In this document: positions 15,077-18,728 of the stretch, in pieces | Layout of the letters: each line of letters begins with the position of its first letter | Numbering within the stretch: the first letter of the stretch is position 1 | DNA from: CAYYOS01 sp964473355 | Lineage (GTDB): Bacteria; Pseudomonadota; Gammaproteobacteria; Burkholderiales; REEB80 | Length of the DNA stretch: 18,728 nucleotides | Assembly: GCA_964473355.1 (NCBI GenBank) | Contig: CAYYOS010000036.1 | Coordinates: 1 to 18,728 of the forward strand | Direction: 5' to 3' | The notes under the pieces: generated by a model | What the model saw: the letters and a program-made list of their open reading frames with translations, nothing else | Database searches by the model: none | Told to the model about the DNA's origin: nothing | Made by a program: the position numbers and the translations under genes

Positions 15077-16510
15077 ATGCGCGGCAAATGGAAACAAATT
15101 GGCTTGGTCGGTGTCGGCCTATTAACGGGCGTGATGTTGGCTATCAATTTTTCGGCCGTTGCGGAAAAAGAAAAGAGCATCACCGGCCCGCTACCCTTTG
15201 AAGAGCTCCGTACCTTTGCCGAAGTGTTCGGCAAAATCAAGAGCGATTACGTGGAGCCCGTAGAAGACAAGAAATTAATTACCGAAGCCATTAACGGGAT
15301 GCTCACCGGTTTAGACCCGCACTCCGCATACTTAGACGTGGATGCGTTTAAGGATTTGCAAGTCGGCACGCAGGGCGAATTTGGCGGTTTGGGGATTGAA
15401 GTGGGCATGGAAGATGGCTTTGTAAAAGTCATTTCTCCTATTGAGGATACCCCTGCGTACAACGCCGGCATCAAGAGCGGCGATTTGATTATCAAACTGG
15501 ATGAAACGCCCGTCAAAGGCTTGAGCTTAAGTGAGGCGGTGAAGCGCATGCGCGGCAAGCCCAATTCTACGATTGCGCTTACGGTTTTGCGCAAAGGCGA
15601 GACCAAGCCGCTAACTTTTAACATTACCCGCGCGGTGGTGCGCATACAAAGCGTAAAATCTAAATTGGTTGATCCTCACTATGGCTATATTCGTGTGACC
15701 CAGTTTCAGGAACATACCGGTGACGCGTTAGCTAAGGCGATTAACGCACTCTACAAGCAAAATAAAGCGCCGCTAAAAGGTTTGGTGTTGGATTTGCGCA
15801 ACGATCCAGGTGGATTGTTAAATGGCGCGGTAGGCGTTTCGGCGGCTTTTTTGCCCAATAAAGCTTTAGTGGTTTACACCGAGGGACGCTCTGAAGACGC
15901 AAAAATGAAATTGAGCGCGGCGCGCGAAAATTATGTGCGCCCCATGCAAGAAGACTACTTGAGAAATTTACCTGCTGGCATTAAAACCGTTCCGATGGTA
16001 GTGCTCGTGAATGCCGGCTCGGCCTCGGCCTCCGAGATTGTTGCGGGCGCCTTGCAGGATCATAAACGTGCCATCGTCATGGGCACGCAAACCTTTGGTA
16101 AGGGTTCGGTGCAAACTATTTTGCCTTTGGCGGGGGGCACGGCCATTAAATTAACCACGGCCCGTTACTACACGCCAAATGGCCGCTCTATTCAAGCTAA
16201 GGGCATCATGCCGGACATCGTCGTGGAAGACGCAACCCTTAAAGGTGCCGACGCTGGCTTATTGTTACGGGAAGCGGATTTGGAGCGGCATTTAGGAAAC
16301 GGCCAGGATCCCGAAACGAAGCCAGAATCGGTTATCAAAAAAGAGCCAACGCCACCTACGCCCAAGGAAATTCCCTTAATTAAAAATGAGGACAAGCCTG
16401 GGCCAACGGAATTGGGCTCAAAGACCGACTATCAATTAAATCAAGCTTTGAATTTGCTGAAGGGTTTACAGATTGTTCAGAGCAAGACCGCTTTATCCGC
16501 TGCACAATAG
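15077..16510 (+). CDS. ctpA: S41-family C-terminal processing peptidase
   Basis: This 477-residue periplasmic serine protease has an N-terminal signal/anchor (QIGLVGVGLLTGVMLAINFSAVA), then the S41 N-terminal helical region (FAEVFGKIKSDYVEPV; MLTGLDPHSAYLD). A PDZ domain follows (FGGLGIEVGMEDGFVKVISP; AGIKSGDLIIKLD), then the protease core. The Ser-Lys dyad is in NAGSASASEI (Ser317) and TFGKGSVQTI (Lys342), 25 residues apart as in other CTPs. The Pro/Lys-rich tail has no recognisable domain. Two ATGs stand close together: AAGGAG touches the first (15071) but lies six bases before the second (15077), so I chose the second. It follows envC by 54 bases. Family members trim C-termini of envelope proteins and peptidoglycan hydrolases, which fits the envC neighbour. 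Confidence 0.96.
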   Translation: MRGKWKQIGLVGVGLLTGVMLAINFSAVAEKEKSITGPLPFEELRTFAEVFGKIKSDYVEPVEDKKLITEAINGMLTGLDPHSAYLDVDAFKDLQVGTQGEFGGLGIEVGMEDGFVKVISPIEDTPAYNAGIKSGDLIIKLDETPVKGLSLSEAVKRMRGKPNSTIALTVLRKGETKPLTFNITRAVVRIQSVKSKLVDPHYGYIRVTQFQEHTGDALAKAINALYKQNKAPLKGLVLDLRNDPGGLLNGAVGVSAAFLPNKALVVYTEGRSEDAKMKLSAARENYVRPMQEDYLRNLPAGIKTVPMVVLVNAGSASASEIVAGALQDHKRAIVMGTQTFGKGSVQTILPLAGGTAIKLTTARYYTPNGRSIQAKGIMPDIVVEDATLKGADAGLLLREADLERHLGNGQDPETKPESVIKKEPTPPTPKEIPLIKNEDKPGPTELGSKTDYQLNQALNLLKGLQIVQSKTALSAAQ

Positions 16511-16540
16511 GCATTTCTCGCGGGTTATGTAGCTTTTTAG

Positions 16541-16569
16541 GGTGGAGTAGGCGATGCGCCTACCCCACC
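16541..16569. repeat. REP-like palindromic element
   Basis: GGTGGAGTAGGCG (16541-16553) pairs with CGCCTACCCCACC (16557-16569) around ATG: a 13-bp stem with one mismatch. It stands 30 bases after ctpA. No proper T-run follows, but the stem could still halt transcription or stabilise mRNA ends. Its GTAGG/CCTAC-type sequence resembles dispersed proteobacterial intergenic palindromes. Confidence 0.65.
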
Positions 16570-16642
16570 TTAGGAATTAAGTGGTTCACACGCCGTCGTT
16601 ACTAGCCAAGCAAGCTAACCCACCGCCAGCGGAATCCTTTCC

Positions 16643-17389
16643 ATGAACGACGAGCAACTCCTACGCTATAGTCGGCATATTTTATTACCGGAAATCGGTA
16701 TTGATGGCCAAGCATCACTGCTCGCGGCCCATGTGTTAATTGTGGGGGCTGGCGGCTTGGGGTGCCCGGCGGCGTTATATCTAGTCGCGAGTGGCGTGGG
16801 CACCCTGAGTATCGCTGATGGCGATAAAGTAGAATTGACTAATTTGCAACGGCAAATCGCGCATACCACGCAAGCCATCGGGCGAAACAAAGCCGCCTCA
16901 GCCCAGGACACACTAAAACATCTCAACCCCGAAGCGACCGTGCACGCCATTGAGCGACGTTTAACGACTAGCGAATTAATGTCGCAAGTTTCAAAAGTGG
17001 ATATTGTCGTTGACGCCAGCGATAATTTTGTGACTCGGCATGCGGTTAACCGCGCCTGCGTCGCGCATAAAAAACCCTTAGTTTCCGGAGCGGCGCTGCG
17101 TTTCGATGGTCAAATCAGTGTGTTTGATTTGCGCGTGCCGCAAAATCCTTGCTATGCCTGCTTGTTTCCGGAGAGTGAAATAACTGAGGAGACGCGTTGT
17201 GCTGATAGCGGGGTGTTGTCGCCTTTGGTCGGCATTGTGGGCGCAATACAAGCCGCGGAAACCCTGAAGTGCTTATTAAATGTTGGCGAAACACTCAATG
17301 GTCATCTGCTTTTGATAGAGGGACTAACCATGAATTTCCGCGCACTTAAACTAACTAAAGATCCCCGCTGCGCGGTGTGTGGCAACTAA
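16643..17389 (+). CDS. moeB: MoeB/ThiF-family adenylyltransferase (E1-like)
   Basis: This 248-residue E1-like enzyme adenylates the C-terminal glycine of a small sulfur carrier such as MoaD or ThiS. It begins LLRYSRHILLPEIG, the family N-terminus. The nucleotide loop is VGAGGLG (34-40), followed by TNLQRQ (66-71, with the Arg finger) and ASDNFVTRH. GALRFDG-like ALRFDGQISVF and DSGVLSPLVGIVG are also present. Zinc is held by Cys170-x2-Cys173 and Cys243-x2-Cys246. There is no C-terminal rhodanese domain, so it is the short MoeB/ThiF form. It follows ctpA by 133 bases across the palindrome; ctpA-moeB adjacency is known in other Proteobacteria. MoeB versus ThiF cannot be settled by sequence alone. 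It is followed 3 bases later by the ERCC4 nuclease gene. Confidence 0.9.
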   Translation: MNDEQLLRYSRHILLPEIGIDGQASLLAAHVLIVGAGGLGCPAALYLVASGVGTLSIADGDKVELTNLQRQIAHTTQAIGRNKAASAQDTLKHLNPEATVHAIERRLTTSELMSQVSKVDIVVDASDNFVTRHAVNRACVAHKKPLVSGAALRFDGQISVFDLRVPQNPCYACLFPESEITEETRCADSGVLSPLVGIVGAIQAAETLKCLLNVGETLNGHLLLIEGLTMNFRALKLTKDPRCAVCGN

Positions 17390-17392
17390 ATT

Positions 17393-18061
17393 ATGGCTAC
17401 ACCCACACCCGTTTTGATTAAAGTTGATACGCGCGAGAAAAATACCGGCGTGGTGAAGCATTGGGAAAATCTAGCGGGGAATTTCCCCCATCTTTCCCTG
17501 GAATTTATTGAACTTGAATTTGGTGACTATGTGATCGCCGAGGGATTTATTGTTGAACGAAAATCCGCTACGGATTTTATGTTAAGCGTGATGGATGAGC
17601 GGATATTTGGGGTGCTGGCAAAATTAAAATCGGAATACGATCACATCATTTACATCGTAGAAGGCGATATTTTCGCGCCACGCTTTCACTCGAACCCCGA
17701 GGCGTTGCGCAATGCGCTAAGTTATATGACCGTTATCGAGTATGCGTCCTTAATCCCCAGCGCAGATGCGGATAACACCGCGCAACAGCTCTACGCTATG
17801 GCCGTGCATGCTCAGCACGGCCCCAGCAAACCGCGTTCACTACGTGGCGATAAGCCTATGGATTTGCGTACCAGCCAACAATATATCGTGGAAAGCTTGC
17901 CGGGTATTACCGCCGATCGGGCGCTCAAGTTGTTGGATGAGTTGGGGAGTGTGGCCGGTGTGCTAAATGCGAGTGACGAACAATTTAACATTTCGGGCGG
18001 CCTCAGTGCCGAAAACATCGCACGTATTCGCAAGGTGTTACAGAGTAACTGGAAAAATTAA
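17393..18061 (+). CDS. ERCC4/XPF-type nuclease with C-terminal helix-hairpin-helix domain
   Basis: This 222-residue predicted DNA structure-specific nuclease has an N-terminal ERCC4 domain that reads like XPF/Mus81/Hef: VDTREKN (Asp12, Arg14, Glu15), ELEFGDYVI (Asp45), IVERKSATDF (Glu55, Arg56, Lys57, Asp61) and YDHIIYIVEGD. The metal-binding residues of the GDxnERKx3D signature are all present. Residues 165-222 (SLPGITADRALKLLDELGSV, then LSAENIARIRKVL) form a tandem helix-hairpin-helix tail, the DNA-binding part of these nucleases. There is no helicase domain. In archaea and eukaryotes the family cuts 3' flaps and forks as dimers; bacterial members are less common and little studied. It starts 3 bases after moeB with no strong ribosome site, so it is probably co-translated with it. 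Intracellular. Confidence 0.9.
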   Translation: MATPTPVLIKVDTREKNTGVVKHWENLAGNFPHLSLEFIELEFGDYVIAEGFIVERKSATDFMLSVMDERIFGVLAKLKSEYDHIIYIVEGDIFAPRFHSNPEALRNALSYMTVIEYASLIPSADADNTAQQLYAMAVHAQHGPSKPRSLRGDKPMDLRTSQQYIVESLPGITADRALKLLDELGSVAGVLNASDEQFNISGGLSAENIARIRKVLQSNWKN

Positions 18062-18063
18062 CC

Positions 18064-18077
18064 CGCTGCTAGCAGCG
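18064..18077. repeat. 14-bp perfect palindrome after the nuclease gene
   Basis: CGCTGCTAGCAGCG lies two bases after the nuclease stop, with ATTTTT about 10 bases later. It may be a weak terminator, but the T-run is displaced from the stem. Confidence 0.4.
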
Positions 18078-18170
18078 CATTAGATATTTTTGGGGCGCTG
18101 TTCTCGCGCCACCGATTTCGCGTTCTATGTCAGTTAATGACTCAAGCGTATTTAATTTGGGAGATAAAAC

Positions 18171-18593
18171 GTGGACGATTCAGCAAGTATGCTAAAGCAG
18201 TTAAAGATAATTAAGGTATTGGTTGCGCTTATTACCGTCGCTATTTTAACCGCTGCAGGCGCTATTGCTTATTTTTCCTACGTTTCGGTTGAGTTTGCGA
18301 AAAGTAATTTTGCGAACGCATCCTGCGATGATGAAGGGTTTAGAGAAAAGATCTCAACTCTTGTAGATAAAAACAAGCTAGAAGACGCTATTAATCTATC
18401 CCATGAGCGTATTAAAAATTATCCGAATGATGTCGATGCATATTGGTATCGTGGAATGGCTTATTATTTGCAGGGAAAATGGCAGCTAGCTATAGACGAC
18501 TTTAATAAGGTCGAAGTTCTTGCACCGAGTTGGAAGGAGCAATACGTGGAGCCATATAGGACCGCTGCACAGGCGAAGCAGAAAAGTCCTTGA
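18171..18593 (+). CDS. Membrane-anchored TPR-repeat protein
   Basis: This 140-residue protein has one membrane helix at about 14-37 (IKVLVALITVAILTAAGAIAYF). A linker with one cysteine follows, then tetratricopeptide repeats: EDAINLSHERIKNYPNDVDAYW (about 71-92) and YRGMAYYLQGKWQLAIDDFNKV (about 93-114), with a partial third helix at the end. With the short N-terminus (KQLKIIK) inside, the TPR part would face the periplasm; this is an inference. Start is GTG with GGGAGA six bases upstream, which decides it. TPRs mediate protein contacts; the partner is unknown. It stands alone after a 109-base gap and before a repeat block. Its base composition appears more AT-rich than the upstream genes. 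Confidence 0.85.
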   Translation: MDDSASMLKQLKIIKVLVALITVAILTAAGAIAYFSYVSVEFAKSNFANASCDDEGFREKISTLVDKNKLEDAINLSHERIKNYPNDVDAYWYRGMAYYLQGKWQLAIDDFNKVEVLAPSWKEQYVEPYRTAAQAKQKSP

Positions 18594-18637
18594 GTAATTT
18601 CAGAGGGCGCCGGAACCCGTCGGTGATCACTCCGTCA

Positions 18638-18728
18638 TTCCCGCGAGAAGCGGGAAACCAGGTTTTTATTTAAATTGTCGGGGGTAGCCCGACAGCTAGT
18701 CACTTTCTTTTGTTTGGCCAAAAGAAAG
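18638..18728. repeat. Block of three intergenic palindromes (dispersed-repeat type)
   Basis: Three hairpins follow the TPR gene. TTCCCGC/GCGGGAA (18638-18656), preceded by CGTCA and followed by T5, is of the widespread proteobacterial CGTCATTCCCGC type. GTCGGG/CCCGAC lies at 18677-18693. CTTTCTTTTG/CAAAAGAAAG (18703-18728) is a perfect 10-bp stem ending at the window edge. The first, with its T-run, may also terminate transcription. Confidence 0.75.

Noticed and set aside
16643..18061. Ubiquitin-like/CBASS-type defence operon based on an E1 plus nuclease
   Set aside because: No E2, JAB peptidase, ubiquitin-like protein, cyclase or effector is present, and the E1-like gene has plain MoeB features next to ctpA.
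1..18728. tRNA, rRNA, CRISPR array or insertion sequence
   Set aside because: I saw no cloverleaf-like conserved arms, no regularly spaced repeats and no transposase on either strand.

Overview
The window looks like an ordinary chromosomal stretch of a Gammaproteobacterium (or a close proteobacterial relative) of roughly 50% GC. The reasons are the two-membrane gene set (RND efflux pump, EnvC-type amidase activator, CtpA), a cofactor-independent phosphoglycerate mutase gene running into envC and ctpA, and dispersed palindromic repeats of proteobacterial type. The genus cannot be fixed from the sequence. I see no rRNA, tRNA, CRISPR array, integrase or intact insertion sequence.

Layout. (1) 1-1790, minus strand: an RND efflux operon. 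A periplasmic adaptor is followed 2 bases later by the pump, which is cut by the window edge. A candidate promoter carries an inverted repeat over its -10 box. (2) 1865-3087: a small HExxH protein on the plus strand converges on a TerC-family membrane protein. (3) 3326-7202, minus: a PhnD-like periplasmic binding protein overlaps a 1006-residue membrane-anchored PAS-GGDEF-EAL protein. The GGDEF domain is degenerate and the EAL domain intact, so the pair looks like a ligand-sensing c-di-GMP phosphodiesterase. (4) 7538-12196, minus: a long co-directional run of small redox, stress and membrane genes. These are an FMN reductase, a GST, a frameshifted membrane protein, a DUF2306 membrane protein, a globin, a zinc-ribbon protein, a frameshifted DUF3565 gene, a two-TM protein, a possible 41-residue exported peptide, and an ArsR regulator with a SqrR/BigR-like cysteine pair. 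(5) 12322-18061, plus: gpmI, envC, ctpA, moeB and an ERCC4/XPF-like nuclease with a helix-hairpin-helix tail. gpmI and envC overlap; moeB and the nuclease are 3 bases apart. (6) 18171-18593: a membrane-anchored TPR protein, followed by a block of three palindromes.

The least routine items are: the bacterial XPF-type nuclease placed directly behind moeB; the binding-protein/phosphodiesterase pair; two genes that each read through if one base is removed from a homopolymer (DUF3565 at 11342-11344, membrane protein at 9387-9395); the dithiol ArsR protein facing gpmI; and the HEYYH protein. I found no clear mobile or defence island. The nuclease and the PhnD/EAL pair are the best candidates for undescribed biology.
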